Assembly: GCF_900111195.1 (NCBI RefSeq)
Contig: NZ_FOGL01000023.1
Location: 1 to 64,000, forward strand
DNA length: 64,000 nucleotides
Source of the DNA: Gracilibacillus ureilyticus
GTDB lineage: Bacteria; Bacillota; Bacilli; Bacillales; Amphibacillaceae
Reading direction: 5' to 3'
Below the pieces are notes generated by a model. The model had not been told where the DNA came from. It saw only the letters and a program-made list of their open reading frames with translations, and made no database searches. The translations under genes were made by a program, and so were the position numbers. This document shows, one piece after another, positions 1 to 9,835 of this stretch. Every line of letters begins with the position of its first letter. The stretch's first letter is position 1.

Positions 1-108
1 CGATAGCGGAGAGGTCACACCTGTTCCCATGCCGAACACAGTAGTTAAGCTCTCCAGCGCCCATGGTAGTTGGGGCTTTGCCCCTGCGAGAGTAGGACGT
101 TGCCAGGC
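1..108 (+). rRNA. rrf: 5S ribosomal RNA, 5' end cut by window
   Basis: The first ~108 bases carry the conserved 5S core (the CCGAACACAG and AGTAGGACG-type segments) and the expected 3' end. Roughly 8-12 bases of the 5' end lie outside the window. It is followed directly by a strong terminator, so it is the last gene of an rRNA operon reading into the window. No tRNA follows it. Confidence 0.93.
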
Positions 109-147
109 AAAAAAAGTCTTTCAGTATTATACTGAAAGACTTTTTTT
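109..147 (+). terminator. rRNA operon terminator
   Basis: A long perfect A-T-rich stem (AAGTCTTTCAGTAT paired with its complement) ends in a run of T just after the 5S 3' end. It is an intrinsic terminator closing the rRNA operon. Confidence 0.9.
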
Positions 148-166
148 ATTTTTCTCTCTAAAATAC

Positions 167-175
167 TGGTATAAT
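167..175 (+). promoter_or_regulatory. extended -10 promoter for the Eis-like gene
   Basis: TGGTATAAT is a perfect extended -10 (TGnTATAAT) about 38 bases upstream of the ATG at 213. The -35 is weak. It is the only plausible promoter between the rRNA terminator and the gene. Confidence 0.55.
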
Positions 176-212
176 GAGTTAATAACGTATAATTTCAATG
201 AGGTGAAGATTT

Positions 213-1382
213 ATGGAAAAACCAATTAAGTTATTAACTGAAAAAGATTACAAAGATATTTTTGAGCTTTCGCAATTTGCCTTTCAATACAAATTAAGTC
301 AGGAACAATTGGCAGAAAAAGAAGCAGAAGCAAAACGACATAAAATTTGGGGATGGATAGAAAACAACCGTTTAGCAGCAAAAGTGCACATGATCCCTCT
401 TGAAGTACATATTAACGATCAGGTTATGAAAATGGGGGGGATAGCTTCTGTTTCCTCATGGCCAGAATATAGAAGAGGAGGCTTTGTGAAAAAGTTATTA
501 AAACATACTCTTATGGATATGCGTTTAGAAGGGTATACCATCTCATACCTTCACCCTTTCTCAGTTCCTTTTTACCGCAAATATGGTTATGAGTTAGCTT
601 TTAATTATCGTGAATATAATATAGCTGTGAAGCATTTTCAGAAAGATTGGGATCCCATCGGAAAAGTTAAGAGAATACATACAGACCATAATCTGCTTGA
701 TAACATATACACAGATTATATTAATAAATTTAATGGTGCAATTATGAGAGATGATGACTGGTGGAAACAAAGAGTTATTAAAAAGGAAACAGTGATGGCA
801 GCAGGTTATGGAGAGAATGGCAGTCCTGACAGTTATATACTGTATCATGTAAAAGAACGAGTATTATATGTAGAAGAGATTGCTTACCGTACATTAAATG
901 GCCTAAAGTTATTACTTGAATTTATTCGTAATCATGATTCGATGGTAGAAAAGGTAAATATAAAAGTGCCTGATGAGGATTTCCTGCCATATTTATTTGA
1001 TGAGCCTCGTTTTGAACAGGAAGTAAAGCAATATTTTATGGCACGGATTGTTAATGTAGCGGAATTCCTGAATAATTACCAGTTTAGAAAAACTGACTCA
1101 TCTGAATCTATTACTCTAATTGTGGAGGATGATTTTATCCCTGAAAATAAAGGTGAATATTCTATACAATTAAACGGCCGCTCAAGTGCCGTAAATAATG
1201 GAAAAACAAATAAGGAGAATGTTATTACCTGTTCTGTTCAACAGCTCACTCAGATGCTGTTAAGCTTTAAAAGGCCATTAGAGCTCGAACAATTGGCCTT
1301 AATTAAAGGCAGTCATAAAGCAATTGAACATTTTGACGCAATGATTCCAACTAAACAAACTTACTTTCCTGATTTCTTCTAG
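213..1382 (+). CDS. Eis-like GNAT N-acetyltransferase
   Basis: A 389-residue protein of the Eis (enhanced intracellular survival) type: an N-terminal GNAT acetyl-CoA-dependent fold, a second degenerate GNAT-like half, and a C-terminal SCP2-like domain. The segment FYRKYGYELAF (around residues 113-123) matches the region holding the catalytic Tyr. The protein ends in Phe, as Eis proteins do, where the C-terminal carboxylate acts as general base. Mycobacterial Eis acetylates aminoglycosides and other amines; the substrate here is unknown. The start at 213 follows GAGGTGAAG. It is a single gene between the rRNA operon and its own terminator. Confidence 0.8.
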   Translation: MEKPIKLLTEKDYKDIFELSQFAFQYKLSQEQLAEKEAEAKRHKIWGWIENNRLAAKVHMIPLEVHINDQVMKMGGIASVSSWPEYRRGGFVKKLLKHTLMDMRLEGYTISYLHPFSVPFYRKYGYELAFNYREYNIAVKHFQKDWDPIGKVKRIHTDHNLLDNIYTDYINKFNGAIMRDDDWWKQRVIKKETVMAAGYGENGSPDSYILYHVKERVLYVEEIAYRTLNGLKLLLEFIRNHDSMVEKVNIKVPDEDFLPYLFDEPRFEQEVKQYFMARIVNVAEFLNNYQFRKTDSSESITLIVEDDFIPENKGEYSIQLNGRSSAVNNGKTNKENVITCSVQQLTQMLLSFKRPLELEQLALIKGSHKAIEHFDAMIPTKQTYFPDFF

Positions 1383-1410
1383 TCACTCTTATTAAAGAGT
1401 GACTTTTTTA
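1381..1410 (+). terminator. terminator of the Eis-like gene
   Basis: AGTCACTCTT pairs with AAGAGTGACT around a short loop and runs into TTTTTT, beginning at the stop codon of the acetyltransferase gene. Confidence 0.85.
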
Positions 1411-1587
1411 TCACTGTTAAACATTTTTATTATCCCACTCAGCATATGTATCCCTTTATCACTGAAACCTCTTTAAAAACTAAGAGCTTTTTCAAAAATG
1501 TTAAAAAAAATATTGTTTTACTATAAAAGAGAAATATCTTTCTCCTATTTAGGGTATAAATGATTATAGATTTGGAGGTGTAGTCAT

Positions 1588-2280
1588 TTGTTGGAGGAAA
1601 TCTTTGATCTGGAATTTATTGAAGCAATCACAAAATTAATGATTGCCTTAACACTATCAGGTTTAATCGGACTTGAAAGGGAAATGAATCGTCACTCAGC
1701 AGGATTTCGTACACATATATTAGTAGGAATTAGTTCATGCCTGATGATGCTTTTATCAATAAACGGGTTTGAACATTTTATTGAGACTTATGATAATGTT
1801 CAATTCGACCCTGCGAGAATCCCATCATATGTTATTTCCGGGATCGGATTTTTAGGTGCCGGTACTATAATTGTAAATGGCCGCACAGTCCGGGGCCTGA
1901 CAACTGCTGCTTCGATATGGGCGGTAGCAGGGCTGGGGCTGATCATTGGTATCGGAATGTATAAAGAAGCAATTGTTACCACAATTATTATTTTAATCAG
2001 CTTAGTATTACTGAATAAACTGGAAAAGATCATTCATCGAAAGAACCATCAAATCGTTTTTGAAATTAAGCTGGCGGAGGATAAGAACAGCGCTGATTTT
2101 CTTGAGCAAATTCAATCATTTCCAATCGAAATTAAGGAATTGGATATTACTAAAGACAATAATGGATACCGAAAGATAAAAATGTTTGTTGATGTATCAC
2201 ACAAGAAAAAAGGATTAAGCCTGCATGAATGGTTACTGGAACAGAAAGACATTGAGAAAATAAAAATGAGGTTCCATTAA
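1588..2280 (+). CDS. MgtC/SapB-family membrane protein
   Basis: A 230-residue MgtC/SapB-family protein. The N-terminal part has several hydrophobic helices and the family signature GLERE (residues ~28-32), followed by the conserved glycine-rich GIGFLGAGTI and the GLTTAASIWAVAG helix. The C-terminal ~80 residues form a soluble ACT-like domain. Family members modulate the F1Fo-ATPase or survival at low magnesium; a transport role is not established. The TTG start is chosen because GGAGGTG lies 8 bases upstream. No terminator is seen before ctsR, whose promoter begins 47 bases further on, so some read-through into the heat-shock operon is possible. Confidence 0.82.
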   Translation: MLEEIFDLEFIEAITKLMIALTLSGLIGLEREMNRHSAGFRTHILVGISSCLMMLLSINGFEHFIETYDNVQFDPARIPSYVISGIGFLGAGTIIVNGRTVRGLTTAASIWAVAGLGLIIGIGMYKEAIVTTIIILISLVLLNKLEKIIHRKNHQIVFEIKLAEDKNSADFLEQIQSFPIEIKELDITKDNNGYRKIKMFVDVSHKKKGLSLHEWLLEQKDIEKIKMRFH

Positions 2281-2326
2281 TGTTTTAAATGGATAATCTA
2301 GGTAATAATAATAAGAGACAATATAG

Positions 2327-2354
2327 TTGCAACAATCGAAACATCCGATATAAT
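2327..2354 (+). promoter_or_regulatory. sigma-A promoter of the ctsR operon
   Basis: TTGCAA and TATAAT are separated by 16 bases and predict a start near 2361. The CtsR operator lies immediately downstream, so repressor binding would block initiation. Confidence 0.75.
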
Positions 2355-2362
2355 AAAAGTAT

Positions 2363-2379
2363 AGTCAAATATAGTCAAA
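2363..2379 (+). promoter_or_regulatory. CtsR operator
   Basis: Tandem heptads AGTCAAA-TAT-AGTCAAA match the CtsR consensus (A/GGTCAAA-NAN-A/GGTCAAA) exactly. The site overlaps the predicted transcription start, which implies heat-inducible autorepression of ctsR-mcsA-mcsB-clpC. Confidence 0.93.
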
Positions 2380-2399
2380 GTCAGATTGGGGGAGGGAAA

Positions 2400-2864
2400 A
2401 TGCGAAACATTTCAGATATTATTGAGGAATATTTGAAACAGGTGATGCAAAGTAATCAGGCAAAAATTATTGAAATAAAACGCAGTGAGATTGCTGACCG
2501 TTTTGAATGTGTACCTTCTCAAATAAACTATGTTATTAATACAAGATTTACATTGGAAAAAGGTTATCTGGTTGAAAGTAAACGAGGCGGCGGGGGATAT
2601 ATTCGTATCAGCAAAGTTATAAATAAGGATAAGGCAAAATTAATTGACGATATTATTGCAATGATCCAGCCAAAAATTTCACAGCAGAAATCTGTCAACA
2701 TACTAGAACGATTATTAGAAGAGGAAATAATAACAAAGAGAGAATTAAAGTTGATGGTAGCAGCACTGGATAGAGATACTTTGTCTTTTCAGTTACCTTT
2801 AAGGGATGAAATACGGGCAAGAATTATGTCAGCAATGTTACATGCCTTAAAGTATCAATTTTAG
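2400..2864 (+). CDS. ctsR: CtsR, repressor of class III heat-shock genes
   Basis: A 154-residue repressor, the same length as B. subtilis CtsR. It has an N-terminal winged helix with the glycine-rich wing (KRGGGGYIRI, residues ~61-70) that senses heat, and a C-terminal helical domain for dimerisation and McsB contact. It represses clp genes until McsB phosphorylates arginines or heat opens the wing. The ATG at 2400 follows GGGGGAGGG and agrees with family N-termini (MRNISDIIE). The upstream in-frame extension is rejected because it would span the promoter and operator. First gene of its operon. Confidence 0.97.
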   Translation: MRNISDIIEEYLKQVMQSNQAKIIEIKRSEIADRFECVPSQINYVINTRFTLEKGYLVESKRGGGGYIRISKVINKDKAKLIDDIIAMIQPKISQQKSVNILERLLEEEIITKRELKLMVAALDRDTLSFQLPLRDEIRARIMSAMLHALKYQF

Positions 2865-2876
2865 GAGGTGTGTTCC

Positions 2877-3419
2877 ATGGAATGCCAGGAATGTAAGCAG
2901 AATCCGGCAACCCTTCATTTCGCACAAGTAATAAATGGCGAAAAACGAGAAATACATGTTTGTCATCAATGTGCCAAGGAAAAAGGATATGTAGCCCATG
3001 ATGATGAGTCCTATTCTTTGCATAATTTATTGTCAGGGTTGTTCAATTTTGACACAGAGAAATTACACCATTCCACTCCAAACAAAACAGCAGAACGGCA
3101 GATGGAGTGTAAGAAATGCGGAATGACATATCAGGAATTTGCACAAGTCGGGAAGTTTGGATGTGCATCCTGTTACCAGACATTCTCCGCACATCTAAAT
3201 CCGATTTTCAGAAGAGTTCATAGCGGCAATACGACTCATGACGGTAAAGTGCCAAAGCGTGTTGGAAAAGACATTTCTGCACGCAGAAAAGTAAAGGAAT
3301 TGAAATGGAAATTACAACAGCTAATTGCAGAAGAGGAATTTGAAGAGGCTGCTAAAATCAGGGATCAGATTAAAGAAATGGAGAAATCTCTCAACCAAAG
3401 TGGAGAGGGGGATGTTTAG
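2877..3419 (+). CDS. mcsA: McsA, zinc-finger activator of McsB
   Basis: A 180-residue protein with four Cys pairs (CQEC, CHQC, CKKC, CASC) forming two treble-clef-like zinc sites, and a C-terminal UVR motif (around residues 140-175) that contacts ClpC and McsB. McsA stimulates the McsB arginine kinase and helps deliver substrates to ClpCP. The ATG at 2877 is 6 bases after AGGAGGTG; the GTG further upstream lies inside that ribosome-binding site. Its stop abuts the mcsB start, indicating translational coupling. Confidence 0.95.
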   Translation: MECQECKQNPATLHFAQVINGEKREIHVCHQCAKEKGYVAHDDESYSLHNLLSGLFNFDTEKLHHSTPNKTAERQMECKKCGMTYQEFAQVGKFGCASCYQTFSAHLNPIFRRVHSGNTTHDGKVPKRVGKDISARRKVKELKWKLQQLIAEEEFEEAAKIRDQIKEMEKSLNQSGEGDV

Positions 3420-4496
3420 ATGGGATTAGAACAGTTTATTAATGAAGCGATTAGCCCGTGGTTAAAAGATGACGGGCCGGACAGTGACATTGTAATGAGC
3501 AGTAGAATAAGACTTGCACGAAACTTCGAACAATCTCCTTTTCCGCTTATTGCAAATCAGGAACATTTAGACGGAATCCTTTACTTTCTAGAGAAAGAAT
3601 TCAATCATCAGTCGTTTGCAAACTATGAACAGTTAGAATTTGTTAGAATGTCAGACTTAAAACCAATAGAGAAGCAAGTATTAGTTGAAAAACATTTAAT
3701 TAGCCCGCATTTAGCAGATAAATCAACATATGGAGCTGCACTTATTTCTAAAAATGAACAGGTTTCGATAATGATAAATGAGGAAGACCATATTAGAATG
3801 CAATTATACTTTCCAGGATTTCAATTAGACAGGGCTTTAGAGGAAGCTTTTCAGATTGATGACTGGTTAGAGGAGAAGATTGATTATGCATTTGATGAAG
3901 AAAGAGGCTATTTAACCAGTTGTCCAACCAATGTTGGAACAGGTCTCAGAGCTTCCGTAATGATGCATTTACCGGCTCTGGCAATGACCAGAAAGTTAAA
4001 TCGGATGATACCGGCAATTAACCAGCTGGGCCTCGTGGTGCGCGGGATCTATGGTGAAGGCAGTGAAGCGTTGGGTAATATTTTTCAAATATCGAACCAG
4101 GTAACACTTGGAAGATCGGAACTGGATATTATCGAAGATTTAACAAGTGTTGTAGAGAAATTAATTGAACAGGAACGCCATGCACGTACTATATTGTGTC
4201 AACAATCAGAGTTAGAGCTGGAAGACCGGATCTTTCGTTCATATGGTATATTGGAACACAGCAGAATTATAGAATCAAAAGAAACAGCTAAATGCCTGTC
4301 AGATGTACGACTTGGTATTGATCTTGGATATATCACTCATATATCAAAGTCGATCTTAAACGAATTAATGGTACTGACACAGCCGGCATTCCTACAGCAA
4401 TATGCGAGGAGAATGCTTACACCTCATGAAAGAGATGTGTTCAGGGCTTCGCTGATAAGGGAACGTTTTACGCTAGAGCAAAGGGAGGAATATTAA
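3420..4496 (+). CDS. mcsB: McsB, protein arginine kinase
   Basis: A 358-residue phosphagen-kinase fold that phosphorylates protein arginines, marking proteins for ClpCP and inactivating CtsR. Visible family motifs are [10 protein letters not shown] near residues 27-36 and the conserved loop [12 protein letters not shown] near residue 167, which includes the catalytic Cys. The length is typical for the family. It starts directly after the mcsA stop and ends directly before the clpC ATG, so all three are translated as a coupled unit. Confidence 0.96.
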   Translation: MGLEQFINEAISPWLKDDGPDSDIVMSSRIRLARNFEQSPFPLIANQEHLDGILYFLEKEFNHQSFANYEQLEFVRMSDLKPIEKQVLVEKHLISPHLADKSTYGAALISKNEQVSIMINEEDHIRMQLYFPGFQLDRALEEAFQIDDWLEEKIDYAFDEERGYLTSCPTNVGTGLRASVMMHLPALAMTRKLNRMIPAINQLGLVVRGIYGEGSEALGNIFQISNQVTLGRSELDIIEDLTSVVEKLIEQERHARTILCQQSELELEDRIFRSYGILEHSRIIESKETAKCLSDVRLGIDLGYITHISKSILNELMVLTQPAFLQQYARRMLTPHERDVFRASLIRERFTLEQREEY

Positions 4497-6926
4497 ATGA
4501 TGTTTGGCCGATTTACAGAAAGAGCACAAAAAGTACTAGCATTATCTCAGGAAGAAGCAGTTCGATTAGGACATAACAATATTGGAACAGAGCATATTTT
4601 ATTAGGCCTTGTTAATGAGGGTGAAGGTATTGCAGCGAAAGCCTTACATGCAATTGGTCTAGGTGCAGATAAAATTCGCGAAGAGGTTGAATCATTGATT
4701 GGGAAAGGTAACCAGGTATCCCAGACGATTCATTATACTCCCAGAGCAAAAAAAGTGATCGAATTATCAATGGACGAAGCCAGAAAACTTGGTCACTCCT
4801 ATGTGGGAACAGAGCATATTTTATTAGGCTTGATACGTGAAGGCGAAGGAGTTGCTGCAAGAGTATTGAACAACCTTGGAGTAAGCCTGAATAAAGCTCG
4901 CCAGCAAGTCCTGCAATTATTAGGAAGTACAGAGAATAACAGCAGTAATGGAAGAAATAATAATCAGAACAATAGTGCTGCAACCCCTACATTAGATTCC
5001 CTGGCAAGAGACTTAACTGCTATTGCCAAGGAGGGGAATATTGACCCTGTAATTGGACGCAGCAAAGAAATTGAGCGTGTTATTCAAGTATTGAGCCGCA
5101 GAACGAAAAATAATCCTGTGTTAATTGGGGAGCCAGGTGTTGGTAAAACAGCCGTTGCTGAAGGATTAGCACAGCAGATTGTCCAAAATGAAGTTCCTGA
5201 GATTCTGCGCGATAAACGTGTAATGACATTAGATATGGGTACAGTTGTTGCTGGAACGAAATATCGCGGTGAGTTTGAAGACAGACTAAAAAAAGTAATG
5301 GAAGAAATCCGTCAGGCAAACAATGTGATCTTGTTTATTGATGAATTGCATACATTAATTGGTGCCGGTGGAGCAGAAGGTGCAATTGATGCTTCCAATA
5401 TTTTAAAACCATCACTTGCACGTGGTGAATTGCAATGTATTGGTGCGACCACTCTAGATGAATACCGCAAATACATTGAAAAAGATGCAGCACTTGAGCG
5501 AAGATTTCAGCCAATCCAGGTCGATGAGCCAACAGTAGATGAATCCATTCAAATTTTAAAAGGATTAAGAGACAGATATGAGGCACATCACCGCGTAACA
5601 ATTACCGATGAAGCAATAGAGGCAGCAGCCAAGCTTTCAGATCGTTATATAACGGACCGGTTCCTGCCTGATAAAGCAATTGATTTAATTGATGAGGCTG
5701 CTTCCAAAGTCCGTTTGCGCTCATATACTACACCACCTAACTTAAAAGAGTTAGAGCAAAACTTAGAAGAAGTGAGGAAAGAAAAGGATGCAGCTGTTCA
5801 AAGTCAGGAATTTGAAAAAGCGGCAGCTCTCAGAGATAATGAGCAGCAGTTAAGAAAAGAACTGGAAGAGACTGAATCCAAGTGGAAAGAGAAACAAGGA
5901 CAGGAAAATTCGGAAGTCGTTGTTGAAGATATTGCTAGTGTTGTTTCTATATGGACAGGAATTCCGGTATCTGCTTTAACAAAAGATGAAAGTGCCAGAC
6001 TTCTTCATATGGAAGAAATTTTACACAATCGACTAATTGGGCAAGAAGAAGCAGTAAAAGCAGTATCGAAAGCCATTCGCCGTGCAAGAGCTGGGCTAAA
6101 AGATCCTAAACGTCCAATTGGTTCATTTATCTTCCTTGGACCAACAGGGGTAGGAAAGACTGAGCTTGCAAGAGCATTGGCAGAATCTATGTTTGGCGAA
6201 GAAGATGCGATGATCCGGATTGATATGTCTGAATACATGGAGAAACACTCCACTTCCAGATTAGTAGGTTCGCCCCCTGGTTATGTCGGCTATGAAGAAG
6301 GCGGCCAGTTAACAGAAAAGGTAAGAAGAAAGCCATATTCAGTAGTTCTCCTAGATGAAGTAGAAAAAGCTCATCCGGAAGTATTTAATATTTTACTTCA
6401 AGTGTTGGAGGATGGACGTTTAACTGATTCCAAAGGCCGTACAGTAGATTTCAGAAATACGGTGCTTATTATGACATCCAATGTTGGTGCAAGTGAGCTG
6501 AAACGTAATAAATATGTTGGATTTAGTTTGGGAGATGAGGAACAGGATTATAAGGATATGCGTTCAAAAGTAACTGCAGAGCTTAAGAAAGCTTTCCGCC
6601 CTGAATTCCTTAACCGGATCGATGAAACAATTGTATTCCATTCACTTGAGAAGAAACATATGAAATATATTGTGGAATTAATGGTAAAAGAATTACAGGC
6701 ACGTTTAATTGATCAGGAAATTGATTTCATTCTTTCTGACAAGGCCATAGAAAAGATTGCCAATGAAGGATTTGATCCAGAGTACGGAGCCCGTCCGCTT
6801 CGCCGCTCTATCCAGAAGAATGTAGAGGATCTGCTGTCAGAGGAATTGCTGAAAGGCACAATCGAAAAAGGTCAAAGAGTAAAGATAGACTTAGATGAAA
6901 AAGGGAATTTTGCGATAGTTCCTTAA
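4497..6926 (+). CDS. clpC: ClpC AAA+ unfoldase
   Basis: An 809-residue Hsp100 ATPase partner of ClpP. In order: two N-terminal Clp repeats (to residue ~145) that bind phosphoarginine, the first AAA+ module (Walker A GEPGVGKT near 210), a coiled-coil middle domain with a UVR motif (~400-470), and the second AAA+ module (GPTGVGKT near 547). A VGF-type tripeptide in YVGFSLG (near 675) is the usual ClpP-docking loop. There are two adjacent ATGs; the first is used here. Last gene of the CtsR operon, followed by a terminator. Confidence 0.97.
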   Translation: MMFGRFTERAQKVLALSQEEAVRLGHNNIGTEHILLGLVNEGEGIAAKALHAIGLGADKIREEVESLIGKGNQVSQTIHYTPRAKKVIELSMDEARKLGHSYVGTEHILLGLIREGEGVAARVLNNLGVSLNKARQQVLQLLGSTENNSSNGRNNNQNNSAATPTLDSLARDLTAIAKEGNIDPVIGRSKEIERVIQVLSRRTKNNPVLIGEPGVGKTAVAEGLAQQIVQNEVPEILRDKRVMTLDMGTVVAGTKYRGEFEDRLKKVMEEIRQANNVILFIDELHTLIGAGGAEGAIDASNILKPSLARGELQCIGATTLDEYRKYIEKDAALERRFQPIQVDEPTVDESIQILKGLRDRYEAHHRVTITDEAIEAAAKLSDRYITDRFLPDKAIDLIDEAASKVRLRSYTTPPNLKELEQNLEEVRKEKDAAVQSQEFEKAAALRDNEQQLRKELEETESKWKEKQGQENSEVVVEDIASVVSIWTGIPVSALTKDESARLLHMEEILHNRLIGQEEAVKAVSKAIRRARAGLKDPKRPIGSFIFLGPTGVGKTELARALAESMFGEEDAMIRIDMSEYMEKHSTSRLVGSPPGYVGYEEGGQLTEKVRRKPYSVVLLDEVEKAHPEVFNILLQVLEDGRLTDSKGRTVDFRNTVLIMTSNVGASELKRNKYVGFSLGDEEQDYKDMRSKVTAELKKAFRPEFLNRIDETIVFHSLEKKHMKYIVELMVKELQARLIDQEIDFILSDKAIEKIANEGFDPEYGARPLRRSIQKNVEDLLSEELLKGTIEKGQRVKIDLDEKGNFAIVP

Positions 6927-6942
6927 TATATACGCAGAATCA

Positions 6943-6975
6943 AATCGGAAGGGATTTTTACCTTCCGATTTTCTT
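6943..6975 (+). terminator. ctsR-clpC operon terminator
   Basis: AATCGGAAGG pairs with CCTTCCGATT around an 8-base loop, followed by TTTTC. Confidence 0.85.
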
Positions 6976-7185
6976 AACTTTTCATTTAGGGAGACATTTG
7001 GACAGTAGGGTATTACAGAAGTTTATGATTATGGTAAAATTGCCATAAATAACATAAAAAGGAATGGATATATGTGAGAATAAGATTTGTTTTTTACAGT
7101 TTTTACATAAATCTTTAACCAAATTGATAGATCTTTGTAACTTATAAGGCTTCTAAATCGTATATAATAAAAGGGAGGAATAGTT

Positions 7186-8556
7186 TTGGCGAAAAAAAAA
7201 TCTAAATTTGTCTGTCAGTCATGTGGATATGTAACACCTAAGTGGATGGGCAGGTGCCCTGGTTGTCATGAATGGAATACATTAGTAGAAGAAGTAGTTA
7301 AACCTGCGACATCCAGAGGGAATTGGGCTTCCGCACCATCAGCGGTACACAAACCGGAAAAAATTAATCAGATTAAGTCTCAGGATGAGCCTAGATTAAA
7401 AACAAAAATGGGAGAATTAAACCGAGTACTTGGCGGAGGGATTGTAGCAGGATCGTTGGTTTTAATTGGTGGAGATCCGGGTATTGGTAAATCTACTTTG
7501 CTTTTACAGGTATCCAGTCAGTTAGCCTCAAGTGGATTAGATGTCCTTTATATCTCCGGAGAAGAGTCTCCTCGTCAGACAAAACTTAGAGCAGACCGGC
7601 TTGGTGTAGCAGCAGACCAGTTGTATGTATTGTCAGAGACCAATCTTGCGGATATTTCCAATCAGATTGATACGTTAAAGCCTAGCTTTGTAGTAATTGA
7701 TTCCATACAAACCGTCTATAAAGATGAAGTAACTAGTGCACCAGGGAGTGTCTCACAAGTACGGGAATGTACGAGTGAGCTTATGCGCATAGCTAAGCAG
7801 AACAATATTCCCATTTTCATTGTCGGGCATGTAACGAAGGAAGGCTCCATTGCAGGCCCAAGGTTATTAGAACATATGGTAGATGCTGTTTTATATTTCG
7901 AAGGGGAAAGACACCACACATTCCGTATTTTAAGAGGGGTTAAAAACCGCTTTGGAAGTACAAATGAGATGGGAATCTTTGAAATGAAAGAAGAAGGGCT
8001 AACAGAAGTCCTAAACCCATCTGAAATTTTTCTTGAAGAGCGGTCACAAGGCGTTGCAGGATCTACAATTGTAGCATCAATGGAAGGGACCAGGCCGGTA
8101 CTTGTGGAAATCCAGGCATTAATTTCACCAACCAGTTTTGGAAACCCCAGACGAATGGCAACAGGTATAGACCATAACCGTGTACCTCTATTAATGGCAG
8201 TTTTAGAGAAACGTGTTGGATTAATGCTGCAGAATCAGGATGCTTATGTGAAGGTTGCTGGCGGTGTGAAATTAGACGAGCCTGCAATTGATCTGGCAGT
8301 TGCTATTAGTATTGCTTCAAGCTTCAGGGACCAGACACCAAATCCTGATGATGTATTAATCGGTGAAGTAGGATTAACAGGTGAAGTGCGCAGAGTATCG
8401 CGTATTGACCAGCGGGTTCAAGAAGCAGCTAAACTGGGGTTTAAAAGAGCAATTATTCCGGCGAAAAATATAGATGGCTGGAATCCGCCAAAATCGATTG
8501 AAGTAATTGGAGTTCAATCTGTCCAGGATGCCATTCGCGCAACTTTAGGTCAATAA
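7186..8556 (+). CDS. radA: RadA (Sms) branch-migration DNA repair protein
   Basis: A 456-residue RadA. It has an N-terminal zinc finger (CQSCGY...CPGC), a RecA-like ATPase with Walker [11 protein letters not shown] near residue 95, the KNRFG motif specific to RadA, and a C-terminal Lon-protease-like domain lacking protease activity. It drives branch migration during recombination and transformation. The TTG start follows GGGAGGAA at 8 bases. The 259-base upstream gap contains a TATAAT at 7163 without a convincing -35. In B. subtilis disA follows radA; here yacL follows directly. Confidence 0.96.
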   Translation: MAKKKSKFVCQSCGYVTPKWMGRCPGCHEWNTLVEEVVKPATSRGNWASAPSAVHKPEKINQIKSQDEPRLKTKMGELNRVLGGGIVAGSLVLIGGDPGIGKSTLLLQVSSQLASSGLDVLYISGEESPRQTKLRADRLGVAADQLYVLSETNLADISNQIDTLKPSFVVIDSIQTVYKDEVTSAPGSVSQVRECTSELMRIAKQNNIPIFIVGHVTKEGSIAGPRLLEHMVDAVLYFEGERHHTFRILRGVKNRFGSTNEMGIFEMKEEGLTEVLNPSEIFLEERSQGVAGSTIVASMEGTRPVLVEIQALISPTSFGNPRRMATGIDHNRVPLLMAVLEKRVGLMLQNQDAYVKVAGGVKLDEPAIDLAVAISIASSFRDQTPNPDDVLIGEVGLTGEVRRVSRIDQRVQEAAKLGFKRAIIPAKNIDGWNPPKSIEVIGVQSVQDAIRATLGQ

Positions 8557-8609
8557 TAAGGTTTAAAATGGAGAAAATAGGAGAGAATATTTTATAGGAG
8601 GTGAATGTG

Positions 8610-9713
8610 GTGCTAAAAAGATTTGTGCAAATATTTTTTATTATTGCAGGTGGTACCGCGGGATATTTATATATTCCAGATTTACTGGGGTTATTAGGGT
8701 TTTTAGAAGAGACATGGCTGGTGTCTCCATATGTTGCCCCATATGCAGGTTTAGTGCTTGGAGCTATTATATTTTTTATTCTATCGTTGTGGTGTACAGA
8801 ACTTATTGTGAGCTTTTTCAACTGGTTTGAGGAAAAGCTTTTAAAAGCACCGGTTGCTGATTTGCTTTTTGGCAGTTTAGGAATTATTATCGGTTTAATT
8901 ATTGCCTATTTTCTTAATGAGCCAATCCAGGCTATTGGTATTAAGATAGTTTCCCAGGTAGTTCCTATTTTCTTAAGTATATTGTTTGCTTACTTCGGTT
9001 TCCAGGTAGGTTTTAAGCGGAGAGATGAATTTCTGAATCTATTAACATTAACGAGAAAAGACAAAAAGAAAGCAGCTGCCAGCGATGAGTTAACAATGGA
9101 TATACCAAAGCCGAAAATCTTAGATACGAGTGTAATTATTGATGGGCGAATAGCAGATATCTGTCAGACGAGCTTTCTGGAAGGGACTATTATTATTCCC
9201 CAGTTCGTTTTGGAAGAATTGCAGCATATCGCTGACTCTTCCGATGCATTAAAACGGAACCGCGGCCGGAGAGGTCTGGACATATTAAACCGAATCCAGA
9301 AAGAATTGCCAATCAATGTGGAAATTTACGAAGGTGACTTTGAAGAGATTCAGGAAGTGGATAGCAAGCTGGTTAAACTGGCTAAGGTGATGAATGGTAT
9401 AGTTGTAACAAATGACTTTAATCTGAATAAAGTTTGTGAGTTCCAGAAGGTCCCTGTTTTGAATATTAACGATTTGGCAAATGCGGTTAAGCCAATTGTG
9501 CTGCCGGGCGAGGAGCTGCTCGTTCAAGTGATCAAAGACGGTAAAGAACAGAATCAGGGTGTTGCATACTTAGATGATGGAACAATGATCGTTGTGGAAG
9601 AAGGCAAAAATTATATAGGTAAAACAATTGATGTAATAATTACCAGTGTTTTGCAGACGTCTGCCGGAAGAATGATTTTTGCAAAACCGAAATTGCTTGA
9701 AAAAGCGTTATAA
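8610..9713 (+). CDS. yacL: YacL, membrane PIN-TRAM domain protein
   Basis: A 367-residue protein with four N-terminal membrane helices (residues ~5-135), a PIN nuclease-like domain beginning ILDTSVIIDGR near 174 with the expected acidic residues, and a C-terminal TRAM RNA-binding domain. Its function is unproven; PIN plus TRAM suggests membrane-tethered RNA cleavage or binding. The GTG at 8610 is chosen because AGGAGG lies 8 bases upstream and MLKRFVQ matches relatives; an earlier in-frame GTG overlaps the ribosome-binding site. The gene starts 53 bases after radA with no room for disA. Confidence 0.9.
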   Translation: MLKRFVQIFFIIAGGTAGYLYIPDLLGLLGFLEETWLVSPYVAPYAGLVLGAIIFFILSLWCTELIVSFFNWFEEKLLKAPVADLLFGSLGIIIGLIIAYFLNEPIQAIGIKIVSQVVPIFLSILFAYFGFQVGFKRRDEFLNLLTLTRKDKKKAAASDELTMDIPKPKILDTSVIIDGRIADICQTSFLEGTIIIPQFVLEELQHIADSSDALKRNRGRRGLDILNRIQKELPINVEIYEGDFEEIQEVDSKLVKLAKVMNGIVVTNDFNLNKVCEFQKVPVLNINDLANAVKPIVLPGEELLVQVIKDGKEQNQGVAYLDDGTMIVVEEGKNYIGKTIDVIITSVLQTSAGRMIFAKPKLLEKAL

Positions 9714-9741
9714 AAAAGGTATAACATATAAAGGATAGATG

Positions 9742-9774
9742 AAAAGTGATAACATAGTGTTATCACTTTTCTTT
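9742..9774 (+). terminator. terminator after yacL
   Basis: AAAAGTGATAACA pairs perfectly with TGTTATCACTTTT over a 3-base loop and ends in T-rich sequence. The flanking A and T runs could let it work on both strands. Confidence 0.75.
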
Positions 9775-9835
9775 GCAATGATTGACTGTACAGGTCGGTC
9801 TCCTGATGAAAATAGAAGATATATGAGGTGCCGGA

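Noticed and set aside
29-229. A 66-codon plus-strand reading frame over the 5S gene.
   Set aside because: It lies across 5S rRNA and its terminator; the bases are explained by the RNA.
2289-2399. N-terminal extension of CtsR.
   Set aside because: It contains the promoter and the CtsR operator.
4612-5601. Several minus-strand frames inside clpC.
   Set aside because: They are mutually unrelated, His/Gln/Leu-rich shadows of clpC with no start signals.
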